A DNA stretch of 64,000 nucleotides. Source: Palsa-892 sp035555855 (GTDB lineage Bacteria; Pseudomonadota; Alphaproteobacteria; Rhizobiales; Xanthobacteraceae). The first letter of the stretch is position 1, and every line of letters starts with the position of its first letter. Where the stretch lies: the NCBI GenBank assembly GCA_035555855.1, contig DATMGD010000002.1, positions 101,247 through 165,246 on the forward strand. The letters are read 5' to 3'. A program made the translations under genes and the position numbers. This document shows, one piece after another, positions 33,456-42,325 of this stretch. The notes beneath the pieces are model-generated. The model was not told the DNA's origin. It ran no database searches and was given only the letters and a program-made list of their open reading frames with translations.

Positions 33456-35153
33456 ATGGAAAATACTTTGCCCCGTTTCGGCCTCGCACGCAGGCTCGGA
33501 GCTCTCCTCGATTTTGCCGCGTCGTCGCACGCGCGCGCCGTTGTTTTGCTGATCGTCTTCGCGCTCCTGTGCTTCATGCAGGGCATCCGCACGCTGCCGC
33601 CGACCAACCGCGACGAGAGCCGTTTCGCGCAGGCAACGAAGCAGATGTTCGAGAGCAACGATTTCATCGACATTCGTTTCCAGGACGAACCGCGCTACCG
33701 CAAGCCGATCGGCATCTACTGGCTCCAGGCCGCGTCAGTCGGGGCGGCGAAGCAGCTCGGCTTCGAGAACGCCGAGAAGAACATTTTTTTCTACCGTATT
33801 CCCTCGCTGCTCGCCGCGACCGGCAGCGTGCTTTTGATCTACTGGACGGCGCTCGCGTTCCTGCAAAGACGCTACGCCTTTCTCGCCGGCATCGCTTTCG
33901 CCGCCTCGCTGATATTGGGCGTCGAGTCGCGGATCGCGACGACCGACGCCACGCTTCTATTCACAGCGCTCGCCGCGCAAGGCGCGCTTGCGCGTTTCTA
34001 CATGCGGCGCGGTCTGCTCACGCGCAGCGAAGAATGGAAGCTCGCGGCCATATTCTGGACGGCGGTCGGCGCATCCATCATGATCAAGGGGCCGATCGTT
34101 CCCGGCATCCTGCTGATGACCGCGTTGGTCGTTTCGATCACCGAACGCTCCGCGAGCTGGCTGCGGCCGCTGAAATTCCTGCCGGGATTGTTGTGGGTCG
34201 CTTGCATCACCGCGCCGTGGCTGATCGCGATCTATGTGAAATCGAACGGCGGTTTCTTCCAGGCGTCGGTCGGACACGATCTTCTGGGCAAGGTAACGCG
34301 CGGCGCCGAGGGTCATGGCGCGCCGCCCGGCTACTACTTCGTTCTGTATTGGGTGCTGCTGTTCCCGGCGGCGCAACTCACCTGGCTCGCGGCGCCTTAT
34401 GCCTGGAAGAATCGCACCGATCCGGCGGTACGCTACCTTCTGGCCTGGCTCGTGCCGACCTGGCTGATCTTCGAGTTGATCGTCACCAAACTGCCGCACT
34501 ATGTGATGCCGCTCTTGCCGGCGGCGGTGATCCTGATCGCGCTCGCGCTTGAGCGCGGGGTGCAGGCTGACCGCCATGTGCTGCGCGGCGGCTGGTTCTG
34601 GCCGATCGTCACGACCGCCATCATGGTCGCGCTGGTCTTCGCCGTTTATTCGTTCGACGGCCGTTTTGGCCGCACCTTCCTGATCTTCGGCCTTCTCTCG
34701 ATCCTGCTTTCCTTCGCCGCCTGGCGGACACTGGCCGGGAAGGGCACCGAGATTGCGCTGGTGATCGCGGCGCTGGCTTCGGCGGCATTGCAGATCTCCG
34801 CTTATTCAACATTGCCGCGCATCAGCTCTCTCTACATCTCCAATCGTCTTGTCGATTCCTTGCAGAGTGTGCCCTGCAAAAATCCGCTGCTGGCGACGAC
34901 GATGCACGAGGCGAGCCTGATTTTTCTCGCCGGCACCAATATCGAACTCCTGAACGCTTCCCGGTCTGCCGACTTCCTCGCGCTCGGCGGCTGTCGCGTC
35001 GCCTTCGTGGACCAGCGAGTGGAGAAGGTTTTCGCGCGCCGCGCTTCCGAGATCGGGCTGAACTACAATCGCGTGAAGGAAGTGTCCGGCTTTAACTACA
35101 CCAAAGGTCATCGCGGCCGCTGGCTCGTCCTGATGCCGGCCGAACCGCATTGA
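33456..35153 (+). CDS. GT39/ArnT-like glycosyltransferase
   Basis: A 565-residue polytopic membrane protein of the dolichyl/undecaprenyl-phosphate sugar transferase type. N-terminal TNRDESRFAQATKQMF contains the essential acidic pair near the first periplasmic loop. FQDEPRYRKPIGIYWLQAASV follows, then about ten membrane segments. Such enzymes transfer a sugar from a polyprenyl phosphate to lipid A or another periplasmic acceptor. The neighbouring PAP2 phosphatase, polyprenyl-phosphate GT2 and LAB_N genes match systems that modify lipid A with galacturonic acid, mannose or aminoarabinose. The donor sugar is not evident. Confidence 0.85.
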   Translation: MENTLPRFGLARRLGALLDFAASSHARAVVLLIVFALLCFMQGIRTLPPTNRDESRFAQATKQMFESNDFIDIRFQDEPRYRKPIGIYWLQAASVGAAKQLGFENAEKNIFFYRIPSLLAATGSVLLIYWTALAFLQRRYAFLAGIAFAASLILGVESRIATTDATLLFTALAAQGALARFYMRRGLLTRSEEWKLAAIFWTAVGASIMIKGPIVPGILLMTALVVSITERSASWLRPLKFLPGLLWVACITAPWLIAIYVKSNGGFFQASVGHDLLGKVTRGAEGHGAPPGYYFVLYWVLLFPAAQLTWLAAPYAWKNRTDPAVRYLLAWLVPTWLIFELIVTKLPHYVMPLLPAAVILIALALERGVQADRHVLRGGWFWPIVTTAIMVALVFAVYSFDGRFGRTFLIFGLLSILLSFAAWRTLAGKGTEIALVIAALASAALQISAYSTLPRISSLYISNRLVDSLQSVPCKNPLLATTMHEASLIFLAGTNIELLNASRSADFLALGGCRVAFVDQRVEKVFARRASEIGLNYNRVKEVSGFNYTKGHRGRWLVLMPAEPH

Positions 35154-35266
35154 GAGTCCCGTAACGGAGCGCGCGCTTCTGCGGATTGTCATGGATTTTT
35201 CAACCGCCTGTCGCAAGCGGCGGTGACTGTCCAGCCCGACCGGAAGACTCTTTGAGGCTGGTAGAA

Positions 35267-36106
35267 GTGCAAGCGGAAAAATTTACGCTGCTGCGGTTCA
35301 AGGCCGCGGCTGTCACGTCGTCGCCGCTGATTGGCGGTGCCTTCATAGCGGCAGTGGGACTGGCGACACTGCTTACCGCCTTCTTGATGTTCTCCGGCGA
35401 TCCGCTGGTGATGCAAGCGAGCCGTGAGCTGCCCCGCTGGTGCTGGGAGGCGGGCCGGTTCTTCAACCACTTCGGGAACGGTTACAACATCTTCGTGCCG
35501 CTCGCGGCGGTGATCGTGTTTTTCACTTTGACCGCGCCGATGAAGCTCAGCCGTGCAGCGCATACGCTCATCACGGTGCTCGCCGTCCGCGCCATCTTCC
35601 TGCTCGCCGCGATCGGCATCCCGTCGCTCGTCTCGACGCTCGCCAAATGGATTTTCGGCAGGGTGCGTCCGAAGCTCTCGCAATACAGCGGCGATCTCAA
35701 TTTTTCGTTCTTCACCTGGACCTATGACGGTGTCGGCCTGAGCTTTCCCTCGGGCCACACGACGGTGGCATTCTCGGCGGCGCTCGCGATCTCGACGTTA
35801 GCGTCGGCGCTGCGCGTGCCGCTGTTCGCGGTCGCCTGCTTGGTTGGCGCCGCGCGCGTCGTGCTCGGGGCGCATTATCCGAGCGACGTAGTGGCGGGCG
35901 CGCTATGTGGAACCGTGGTCGCAGCACTCGTCTCGCGCGCCTTCGCCCGGCAGCGGCTGGGGCTGGTGGTGACGGAAAAAGGCGCGATTGAGCCCAAACC
36001 CTGGCCCCGGTTGAGCCGTTTTGTCGCTCTTGCGGGAGCCTTGCCGGGCAAGCTAAGAGGGCGCGCGCCCACCCCGATCGTCATGGAGAGTGCGAAGCGC
36101 ATTTGA
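35267..36106 (+). CDS. PAP2-family lipid phosphatase
   Basis: A protein of about 279 residues with six membrane segments and the full PAP2 signature: KWIFGRVRP, then FPSGHTTV, then ARVVLGAHYPSDV. These residues make the phosphohistidine active site on the periplasmic face. In this operon it may remove a lipid A phosphate (as LpxE/LpxF do) or a polyprenyl diphosphate. The start is uncertain: a GTG at 35267 has a GAGG ribosome-binding site, whereas the frame stays open to a TTG at 35186. Confidence 0.85.
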   Translation: MQAEKFTLLRFKAAAVTSSPLIGGAFIAAVGLATLLTAFLMFSGDPLVMQASRELPRWCWEAGRFFNHFGNGYNIFVPLAAVIVFFTLTAPMKLSRAAHTLITVLAVRAIFLLAAIGIPSLVSTLAKWIFGRVRPKLSQYSGDLNFSFFTWTYDGVGLSFPSGHTTVAFSAALAISTLASALRVPLFAVACLVGAARVVLGAHYPSDVVAGALCGTVVAALVSRAFARQRLGLVVTEKGAIEPKPWPRLSRFVALAGALPGKLRGRAPTPIVMESAKRI

Positions 36107-36121
36107 TCCGAGAGGAATAGC

Positions 36122-36883
36122 GTGCCTGCCGAAGGAATCCCGCCTGCGGGAAACTCGCCCGCGATATCGGTCGTCGTGCCGGTACATAACGAGGCGGAAA
36201 ATATCCCCGTTCTGGTCGACGAGATCGCTACGGCCCTCAAGGGCCGTTCGTTCGAGGCGATCTTCGTCAACGACGGTTCGGGCGACGACAGCGAAGCCGT
36301 GCTGCGAAAGCTCGGCGCGACGCGCCCGTGGCTGCGCCAGATCAAGCACGCGCAGGGCTGCGGCCAGTCGGCGGCGGTGCGCTCAGGCGTGCGGGCAGCG
36401 CGCGCGCCGATTGTCGCGACACTCGACGGCGATGGCCAGAACGATCCGGCCTATCTTCCGCAGCTCATCGATGCGCTCGAAGCGGGCGGCGCGGGTATCG
36501 GTCTCGTCAACGGGCGGCGCTTGAAGCGCAAGGGCGGCTTCAAGCGCATTCAATCGAAGATCGCGAACGGCGTCCGCGCTTTCGTGCTGCGCGACGACAC
36601 ACTCGATACCGGCTGCGGGCTGAAAGCCTTTCGGCGCGATGTCTATCTCGCGCTGCCTTACTTCGATGCACTCCATCGTTTTACTCCCGCGCTCGTCAAG
36701 CGCGAGGGCTACGGCGTGCGCTATGTCGATGTCGTCGACCGCGTGCGCCAGCACGGCAAAAGTCATTACAACATGTGGAACCGGCTTTGGGTCGGCGTCC
36801 TCGACCTCTACGGCGTGTTCTGGCTGATCCGCCGCCGCCGCCGCGTTCCCGAAGTCACGGAGATCAAATCCGATGCTGATTGA
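36122..36883 (+). CDS. Polyprenyl-phosphate glycosyltransferase (DPM1-like GT2)
   Basis: A 253-residue GT2 enzyme. It has VVVPVHNEAENIPVLV, catalytic TLDGDGQNDPAY, and LDTGCGLKAFRRDVY, with a basic C-terminus containing a weak membrane-associated segment (LDLYGVFWLIRRRRR). Enzymes of this group load a sugar on a polyprenyl phosphate for a GT39 partner; RgtE in rhizobia is a known example. It starts with GTG after a GAGAGGAA ribosome-binding site. Its last 11 bp overlap the start of the LAB_N gene. Confidence 0.88.
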   Translation: MPAEGIPPAGNSPAISVVVPVHNEAENIPVLVDEIATALKGRSFEAIFVNDGSGDDSEAVLRKLGATRPWLRQIKHAQGCGQSAAVRSGVRAARAPIVATLDGDGQNDPAYLPQLIDALEAGGAGIGLVNGRRLKRKGGFKRIQSKIANGVRAFVLRDDTLDTGCGLKAFRRDVYLALPYFDALHRFTPALVKREGYGVRYVDVVDRVRQHGKSHYNMWNRLWVGVLDLYGVFWLIRRRRRVPEVTEIKSDAD

Positions 36884-37283
36884 TTTGCAGCATGCCGTCG
36901 GAAATTTCCTGCACGACATTTTCGTCGTGCAGTTCGACTGGTGGGTGGTTCTCGGCTTCATCGCGCAGGCGATGTTCACCGGCCGCTTCCTGGTGCAATG
37001 GATCGAAAGCGAACGTCAGGGCAGGAGCGTGATTCCGGTCGCGTTCTGGTTCTTCTCGATCGCGGGCGGGCTTCTGTTGTTCGCCTATGCGCTTTACCGG
37101 CGCGATCCGGTGTTCATTCTCGGGCAGGGCTTCGGTGTATTCGTCTATGTACGCAATCTCTGGCTTGTGCTGCGCGAGCAGAACCAGAAGTCAAAAGCGC
37201 GTGCGGCGAAGCCGAAGCGCGCGAGCGCCAAGCGCGTCAGTACGAAACCCGCTGCTGCGCGCAAGGCCGCGTCCGGCTCATGA
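36873..37283 (+). CDS. LAB_N (lipid A biosynthesis N-terminal-like) membrane protein
   Basis: A 136-residue protein with three membrane helices: WWVVLGFIAQAMFTGRFLVQW, IPVAFWFFSIAGGLLLFAYAL, and VFILGQGFGVFVYVRNLWLV. This is the LAB_N domain, often found next to DPM1-like transferases and thought to help glycolipid assembly. The C-terminal 40 residues are Lys/Ala/Arg-rich. It overlaps metC (on minus) by 6 bp at its end. Tight coupling to GT2 supports a joint role. Confidence 0.88.
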   Translation: MLIDLQHAVGNFLHDIFVVQFDWWVVLGFIAQAMFTGRFLVQWIESERQGRSVIPVAFWFFSIAGGLLLFAYALYRRDPVFILGQGFGVFVYVRNLWLVLREQNQKSKARAAKPKRASAKRVSTKPAAARKAASGS

Positions 37284-38468
37284 CGCGGCCTTGAGTGCGG
37301 CAAAGCCGCGCTCGAGATCGGCGATCAGGTCGTTCAAGTCTTCAAGCCCGATGTGAATGCGCACGCCGGGGCCGCCGGGATTCCATTTCGTCGCCGTGCG
37401 GAACTTGGTGACATCGAACGGGATCGCGAGGCTCTCATAGCCGCCCCACGACGCGCCGATGCCGAATAGCTCCAGTTCCTCGACGAAGGCCGCGACAGCT
37501 TTCGCCGGGCACGGCTTCAGGATGACGGCGAACAGGCCGCAAGCGCCCTGGAAGTCGCGCTTCCAGATCGCGTGCCCCGGATCGCTTTCCAGAGCCGGAT
37601 GCTGAACGCGAAGTACCTCGGGCCGGGCTGCGAGCCAGCGCGCGACTTTCAGGCCTGCTTCCATGTGATGGGCGAGCCGTATCGCGAGCGTGCGCAGGCC
37701 GCGCAGCGAGAGAAAGACATCTTCCGGCCCCGGACAAAGACCAAGCGAGCCGTGCGTGTCGTAGAGCTTGGGCCAGTACTGTTCGGTCGCCGATACCCAG
37801 CCGAGATTCACATCGGCGTGGCCGCCGAGATATTTGGTGCCGGCTTCGAGCGACAGATCGACGCCGTGCGCGTGCGGCTTGAAGTAAAGCGGCGTCGCCC
37901 AGGTATTGTCCATGATCGTCACCGCGCCGTGCTTCTTCGCAACCGCCGTGATCGCGGGAACGTCCTGCATCTCGAAGGTGAGGGAGCCCGGCGCCTCGAG
38001 GAAAATCACGCGCGTGTTCGGCTTCATCAGCGCTGCGATGCCGGCGCCGATCGCTGGATCGTAATAGGTCGTCTCGACGCCAAGCGCCGCGAGGATGTCG
38101 TTGCAGAATTTGCGCGTCGGCCCATAGGCGCTGTCGGTCACAAGAATATGATCGCCGCTTTTCACCACCGACAGGAACGCCGTGGTGATTGCCGAAAGTC
38201 CCGATGGCGTCAGCACGACGCCCGCACCGCCTTCGAGCTTCTTGAGTGCTTCGCTGAGCGCGCTGGTGGTCGGCGTGCCGCGCCGGCCATAAGTGTAGCG
38301 CCCGCTATGGTTCAGGAATTGTTCGGCCGTCGGTGAAAGGACGGTAGAGCCGCGGAAGATCGGGGTATTCACAAACCCCTCGAATTCGAACGGGTCTCGT
38401 CCGGCAATGACTACTTCTGTTGCAGAGCGGTATGCGCGTGGCGCCCCGCCGTTCTTGTTCTTGGTCAT
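37278..38468 (-). CDS. metC: Cystathionine beta-lyase
   Basis: A 396-residue PLP enzyme of the Cys/Met metabolism family. It has TPTTSALSEALKKLEGG, SAYGPTRKFC, and the Schiff-base lysine Lys212 in EAGTKYLGGHADV. It cleaves cystathionine to homocysteine, pyruvate and ammonia. The MetC assignment over MetB or MetZ rests on the sequence near SLTFEMQDVPAI and on the frequent rhizobial metC-aap neighbourhood. It is divergent from aapJ. Confidence 0.88.
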   Translation of the reverse strand: MTKNKNGGAPRAYRSATEVVIAGRDPFEFEGFVNTPIFRGSTVLSPTAEQFLNHSGRYTYGRRGTPTTSALSEALKKLEGGAGVVLTPSGLSAITTAFLSVVKSGDHILVTDSAYGPTRKFCNDILAALGVETTYYDPAIGAGIAALMKPNTRVIFLEAPGSLTFEMQDVPAITAVAKKHGAVTIMDNTWATPLYFKPHAHGVDLSLEAGTKYLGGHADVNLGWVSATEQYWPKLYDTHGSLGLCPGPEDVFLSLRGLRTLAIRLAHHMEAGLKVARWLAARPEVLRVQHPALESDPGHAIWKRDFQGACGLFAVILKPCPAKAVAAFVEELELFGIGASWGGYESLAIPFDVTKFRTATKWNPGGPGVRIHIGLEDLNDLIADLERGFAALKAAS

Positions 38469-38650
38469 TCGCCCTCCGGACAGGCATTTGTATCAGCCGC
38501 TAGGCAGCCGGCGTCAAGACAAAGAGCACGATAGCATAGCCAAGCCCTTGACCGGCCTCGGCTCTTGGCGTGTCATAGGCAAAGCCAGGATTGAGGCGGC
38601 TTCCTGCTCTCGTTCTGAACGCTGGCATTTAAACAAGGGGATGTTCTTCC

Positions 38651-39670
38651 ATGCACAAGAGGATGTGGAAAGTAGTTGCTGCGGCTGGTGCGCTCGCTGT
38701 TCTTGCGCTGCCGGCCAGTGCCGCCACGCTCGATCAGGTCAAAGCTAAAGGTTACGTGCAATGCGGCGTGAGCCAGGGCGTCATCGGCTACTCCGCGCCG
38801 AACGATAAAGGCGAGTGGGCTGGTTTCGACATCGACTTCTGCCGCGCGATTGCGGCGGCGATCTTCAACGATCCCTCCAAGGCGAAGTTCACGCCGCTCA
38901 GCACCAAGGATCGCTTCACGGCGTTGCAGTCGGGCGAAATCGACATTCTGACCCGCAACACGACCTGGACGCTCGATCGCGACACCAAGCTCGGCTTCAA
39001 CTTCGTCGGTACGACCTACTACGACGGCCAGGGCTTCATGGTGAAGAAGTCGATGAAGATCAACTCGGCGCTCGAACTTTCCGGCGCTTCGGTCTGCACC
39101 CAGACCGGCACGACGACGGAGCTCAATCTCGCCGACTACTTCCGCAACAACAAGATGAAGTACGAAGTCGTCGCCTTCGCGACGGCGGACGAGACGATCA
39201 AGGCCTACGAGTCGGGCCGTTGCGACGTCTTCACGACCGATGCCTCGCAGCTTTACGCGCAGCGCCTCAAGTTCGCCAACCCGGACGATCACATGGTTCT
39301 GCCGGAGATCATCTCCAAGGAGCCGCTCGGCCCCGTCGTCCGCCAGGGTGACGATCAGTGGTTCGACATCGGCAAGTGGACGTTCTTCGCCATGCTGAAC
39401 GCCGAAGAACTCGGCATCACCTCGAAGAACGTCGAGGAAATGAAGAAGTCGTCGAGCCCCGAGATCAAGCGCGTCCTCGGCGTCGAAGGCAGCCTCGGCG
39501 AAGGCCTTGGCCTCACCAACGACTGGGTCGTCCGCATCATCTCGAAGGTCGGCAACTATGCCGAGATCTACGACCGCAACCTCGGTGCCGGCTCGAAACT
39601 GAAAATCGAGCGCGGCGTCAACCGCCTCTGGAACAAGGGCGGCATCCAGTACGCACCTCCGATCCGCTAA
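38651..39670 (+). CDS. aapJ: General L-amino acid ABC transporter substrate-binding protein AapJ
   Basis: A 339-residue periplasmic binding protein with a Sec signal peptide (MHKRMWKVVAAAGALAVLALPASA). The mature part matches AapJ/BztA: LDQVKAKGYVQCGVSQGVIGYSAPND, GFDIDFCRAIAAAIF, LTRNTTWTLDRD, VCTQTGTTTELNLADYFR. It captures a broad range of L-amino acids for the AapQMP transporter. It is the first gene of the aap operon and is followed by a GC-rich hairpin without T-run, typical of expression balance in favour of the binding protein. Confidence 0.95.
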   Translation: MHKRMWKVVAAAGALAVLALPASAATLDQVKAKGYVQCGVSQGVIGYSAPNDKGEWAGFDIDFCRAIAAAIFNDPSKAKFTPLSTKDRFTALQSGEIDILTRNTTWTLDRDTKLGFNFVGTTYYDGQGFMVKKSMKINSALELSGASVCTQTGTTTELNLADYFRNNKMKYEVVAFATADETIKAYESGRCDVFTTDASQLYAQRLKFANPDDHMVLPEIISKEPLGPVVRQGDDQWFDIGKWTFFAMLNAEELGITSKNVEEMKKSSSPEIKRVLGVEGSLGEGLGLTNDWVVRIISKVGNYAEIYDRNLGAGSKLKIERGVNRLWNKGGIQYAPPIR

Positions 39671-39679
39671 ATGAAGGCA

Positions 39680-39705
39680 GGGGCCCGCGCCAAAACGCGG
39701 GCCCC
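39680..39705 (+). other. Intercistronic stem-loop between aapJ and aapQ
   Basis: A 10-bp perfect stem (GGGGCCCGCG with CGCGGGCCCC) around loop CCAAAA starts 10 bp after the aapJ stop. There is no T-run, so it is more likely an RNA-stabilising or processing structure than a terminator. Such elements keep binding-protein mRNA more abundant than permease mRNA. Confidence 0.8.
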
Positions 39706-39746
39706 AACGCTTATCAGGCTGGAGGGGCCAGCCAGTCGGAGGGGCC

Positions 39747-40946
39747 ATGAGCGACATCACCGAAACGAGGCTGCCTGCGGCAAAGCCGTCGCGGGGTTCG
39801 CTGCTGACCGATCCGCGCACGCGCTCGATCCTGATTCAGGGCACGGTTCTCGTTCTCGTCTGCGTCGCGTTGTGGTTCTTCATCTCGAACGGCCGCGCCA
39901 ATCTGGCCGCGCGCAATATCCAGACCGGCTTCGGCTTCCTCGATCAGCAGGCGGGCTTCGACATCTCGCAGACGCTGATCGCCTATAGCGACAACGCGAG
40001 CTATGGCCGCGTCTTCCTGATCGGCCTCCTGAACACGCTTCTCGTCGCCGGGCTCGGCGTCATATTCGCGACGATCATCGGCTTTGGCGTCGGCATCGCG
40101 CGGCTCTCGCCGAACTGGCTCGTCTCGAAACTTGCCGAAGTCTATGTCGAGGTCATCCGCAACCTGCCGCTCCTGTTCCAGATTTTGTTCTGGTATCTCG
40201 GCGTGCTTGCGGCGATGCCCGCCGCGCGTCAGAGCCTGTCGTTCTTCGGGCTTGCCTATTTCAACAATCGCGGCGTCGTGCTGGCACGGCCCTTGTTTGG
40301 CGATGGCAGCGGCATCATCGGGCTCGCCTTGCTTGCCGGCATCGTGCTGGCGTTCATCGTGCGCCGCTGGGCGCATCGCCGCCAGATGCGGACCGGCCAG
40401 CCGTTCCCGACGATCAAGACGATGCTGGCATTGATCTTCGGCCTGCCGCTCGTCGCCTACGCCGCGACCGGCTTTCCGATTTCGCTCGAATGGCCGGTGC
40501 TGCGCGGCTTCAACTTCGCGGGGGGCATCCGTGTCATTCCCGAATTCGTCGCCCTGCTGCTCGCGCTCTCGACCTACACCGGCGGCTTCATTGCTGAGAT
40601 CGTGCGCGCCGGTATCCAGTCGGTGAACCGCGGGCAGAGCGAGGCGGCGGGCTCGCTCGGCTTGCGGCCGGGGCCGACGCTGCGCTTCGTCGTCGTGCCG
40701 CAGGCGCTCCGCGTCATCATTCCGCCGCTGACGAGCCAATACCTCAACCTCATCAAGAACTCGTCACTCGCGGTCGCCATCGGCTATCCAGATTTCTTCG
40801 CGCTGTTCGCCGGCACGACGCTCAACCAGACCGGCCAGGCGATCGAGATCATCGCCATGACGATGGCGGTTTATCTCGTCATCTCGCTCATCATCTCGGG
40901 GCTGATGAACCTTTACAACCAGCGCATGGCGTTGGTGGAAAGGTAG
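39747..40946 (+). CDS. aapQ: General L-amino acid ABC transporter permease AapQ
   Basis: A 399-residue inner-membrane protein of the HisMQ-type permease family. It has a large N-terminal extension, characteristic of AapQ (YSDNASYGRVFLIGLLNTLLVAGLG), and the C-terminal EAA region SEAAGSLGLRPGPTLRFVVVPQALRVIIPPL for ATPase contact. It forms the heterodimeric channel with AapM. Six bp separate it from aapM. Confidence 0.95.
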   Translation: MSDITETRLPAAKPSRGSLLTDPRTRSILIQGTVLVLVCVALWFFISNGRANLAARNIQTGFGFLDQQAGFDISQTLIAYSDNASYGRVFLIGLLNTLLVAGLGVIFATIIGFGVGIARLSPNWLVSKLAEVYVEVIRNLPLLFQILFWYLGVLAAMPAARQSLSFFGLAYFNNRGVVLARPLFGDGSGIIGLALLAGIVLAFIVRRWAHRRQMRTGQPFPTIKTMLALIFGLPLVAYAATGFPISLEWPVLRGFNFAGGIRVIPEFVALLLALSTYTGGFIAEIVRAGIQSVNRGQSEAAGSLGLRPGPTLRFVVVPQALRVIIPPLTSQYLNLIKNSSLAVAIGYPDFFALFAGTTLNQTGQAIEIIAMTMAVYLVISLIISGLMNLYNQRMALVER

Positions 40947-40952
40947 GCGGAC

Positions 40953-42314
40953 ATGAGCGACGCTGTTTTCGTCCGCAAGGAAATCGTCCCCGGAGCGCCG
41001 CCGCCGCTCGCTGTCGGCGGACTGCTCGGCTGGATGCGGCGCAATCTGTTTTCGGGCTGGTTCAATATCCTGATGACGGCGATCAGCATCGTCTTGATCG
41101 TGCTCGTCGTTCCGCCCTTGATCCGCTTCTATTTCACCGACGCTGCCTGGTCAGGCGACAGCCGCGAGGCGTGCCTCGGCCATAGCGGCGCTTGCTGGCC
41201 GTTCGTGAAGGCGAAATTCGGCCAGTTCGTCTACGGCTTCTATCCGATTGCCGAGCGCTGGCGGCCCAATATCGTGTTCGCGCTCGGCGCGTTTTTGATG
41301 GCCGGCCTTTTGATCCCGCGCGCGCCGCTGAAGCGCCTGAACGCCATCTTGTTCTTCGCCGTGTTTCCGGTGGTGGCGCTCGTGCTGCTCGGCGGCGGCA
41401 ACTTCACGCTCAACCAGTTCATCATCGGCCGCATCATCCCGCTCGCGGCGCTGCTTCAAGGTGCGCAGTTCTTCGGGCTTACCGTCAGCTTCTGGCTCGA
41501 TTTCGTGCTGTCGGCCATCGCGATCAGCGCCATCGTCTTTTTCGTGGCGCGGGCGCTCGGTGCGGATGGCGGCTTTGCCGGCCGCACGACAGCGGCGCTC
41601 TTCGCCGTGCTCGGGCTCGCGCTTCTTGCGCTCGATATCAATTTCGGGCTGGTGCCGGTCGAAACGCGCCAGTGGGGCGGTCTTCTTGTCACGCTCGTCG
41701 TGTCGATCACCGGTATCGTGACATCGCTGCCGCTCGGCATCCTGCTTGCGCTCGGCCGCCGTTCGCATCTGCCGGCAGTACGGATTTTCAGCGTCTGTTT
41801 CATCGAATTCTGGCGCGGCGTGCCGCTCATCACCGTGCTGTTCTTCGCAACCTACATGCTGCCGCTGTTCCTGCCGGGCGGGCTCACCATCGACGGGCTC
41901 TTGCGCGCGCTGATCGGCGTCACGCTGTTCTCGGCGGCCTATATGGCCGAAGTCATCCGCGGCGGATTGCAGGCGATCCCGAAGGGACAGACGGAAGCGG
42001 CGAATGCGCTTGGTCTTGGCTACTGGCAGACGATGAGCAAGATCGTGATGCCGCAGGCGCTGACGCTCGTCATCCCCGGCATCGTCAATAACTTCATCGG
42101 ACTGTTCAAGGATACGACGCTGGTGATGATCGTCGCGCTGTTCGATTTGCTCGGGCAGATCCGCGCGGCATTTTCGGACCCGGCATGGGCGACGCCGACG
42201 ACATTGTTCACGGGCTTCGCCTTCGCCGGCGTCATTTATTTCGTGTTCTGTTTTGGCATGTCGCGTTATTCGATGTTCGTCGAGCGGCGTACTTCCGCCG
42301 GGCGCAGACGATAA
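40953..42314 (+). CDS. aapM: General L-amino acid ABC transporter permease AapM
   Basis: A 453-residue polytopic permease, the partner of AapQ. The N-terminal half has several helices and a loop with CLGHSGACWPFVKAKFGQFVYGFYP, typical of AapM. The C-terminal permease domain includes RVPLITV-type region FWRGVPLITVLFF and the EAA motif QTEAANALGLGYWQTMSKIVMPQALTLVIP. Transports amino acids across the inner membrane with AapQ and AapP. Confidence 0.95.
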   Translation: MSDAVFVRKEIVPGAPPPLAVGGLLGWMRRNLFSGWFNILMTAISIVLIVLVVPPLIRFYFTDAAWSGDSREACLGHSGACWPFVKAKFGQFVYGFYPIAERWRPNIVFALGAFLMAGLLIPRAPLKRLNAILFFAVFPVVALVLLGGGNFTLNQFIIGRIIPLAALLQGAQFFGLTVSFWLDFVLSAIAISAIVFFVARALGADGGFAGRTTAALFAVLGLALLALDINFGLVPVETRQWGGLLVTLVVSITGIVTSLPLGILLALGRRSHLPAVRIFSVCFIEFWRGVPLITVLFFATYMLPLFLPGGLTIDGLLRALIGVTLFSAAYMAEVIRGGLQAIPKGQTEAANALGLGYWQTMSKIVMPQALTLVIPGIVNNFIGLFKDTTLVMIVALFDLLGQIRAAFSDPAWATPTTLFTGFAFAGVIYFVFCFGMSRYSMFVERRTSAGRRR

Positions 42315-42325
42315 GGAGAGGGAAC

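Noticed and set aside
38469..38650. Possible SAM riboswitch in the metC-aapJ gap
   Set aside because: No conserved riboswitch core or pseudoknot pairing could be found; the gap seems to hold ordinary divergent promoters.
39680..39705. Hairpin after aapJ as a Rho-independent terminator
   Set aside because: It lacks a T-run and the downstream genes clearly belong to the same operon, so an intercistronic structure fits better.
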